Shown here: positions 15,280 through 15,297 of the stretch, piece after piece
Position numbering within the stretch: position 1 is the stretch's first letter
Layout: each line of letters starts with the position of its first letter
Source of the DNA: Thiotrichaceae bacterium
GTDB taxonomy: Bacteria; Pseudomonadota; Gammaproteobacteria; SZUA-229
Reading direction: 5' to 3'
NCBI GenBank assembly: GCA_002746365.1
Contig: NVWZ01000007.1
Span: 107,988 to 123,284, forward strand
DNA length: 15,297 nt
Notes under the pieces: generated by a model
Seen by the model: only the letters and a program-made list of their open reading frames with translations
What the model was told of the DNA's origin: nothing
The model's database searches: none
Position numbers and translations under genes: made by a program

Positions 15280-15297
15280 CCGGTTTATTTTTCACTT

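Noticed and set aside
1..15297. CRISPR arrays, tRNA or rRNA genes, integrase or phage genes
   Set aside because: I found no regularly spaced repeats, no tRNA-like cloverleaf and no phage-type proteins.

Overview
The window looks like chromosomal DNA of a moderately AT-rich gammaproteobacterium. I infer this from protein style and gene mix (GlgX, an MBL/beta-CASP protein, a LOG-family protein, a P3A-type proton ATPase and Hsp20) and from abundant small inverted-repeat elements. I cannot name a genus.

Layout. Positions 2-2548 (+): a proton-type P-type ATPase, cut by the left edge. 2549-3074: a non-coding spacer holding a 287-bp MITE-like element (2788-3074) with 35-bp terminal inverted repeats and flanking TTAA. 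3076-3546 (-): a small heat-shock protein. 3864-4505: a 14-bp copy of the MITE terminus followed by a frameshifted, 3'-truncated IS110-family transposase. 4513-4593 (-): a 26-codon remnant that I read as hypC/hypD (hydrogenase maturation) debris fused by deletion. 4716-4857: a second, unrelated MITE-like element. 4958-5165: a frameshifted small signal-peptide/transmembrane gene.

5205-9710 (+) is the core: a four-gene group-3b type cytoplasmic [NiFe]-hydrogenase operon in the order beta (Fe-S), gamma (flavin/NAD(P)), delta (small), alpha (large), the same order as Pyrococcus hydBGDA. The large-subunit frame does not stop after its C-terminal Ni-binding motif. It continues through a short linker into a complete M52-type [NiFe]-hydrogenase maturation endopeptidase domain, so substrate and processing protease are one polypeptide. 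This, beside a decayed hyp locus, is the most notable feature.

9711-10493 is a gene graveyard on the minus strand: the C-terminal piece of a dihydroorotate-dehydrogenase-like protein and a piece resembling an ABC-2 permease. 10635-13029 (-) holds a probable two-gene operon, a LOG-family (TIGR00730) protein followed by an MBL/beta-CASP RNase-like protein. 13165-13199 is a solitary 35-bp MITE-end copy just upstream of a glycogen debranching enzyme, glgX (+), which ends at 15279.

The hydrogenase would couple NAD(P)H and H2 in the cytoplasm, with its own fused protease replacing a separate hydD/hycI-type gene. The remaining Hyp maturation factors would have to be encoded elsewhere. The proton pump, Hsp20, LOG/MBL and GlgX genes look intact and ordinary. 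The repeats and remnants show repeated insertion and deletion on both sides of the hydrogenase operon.
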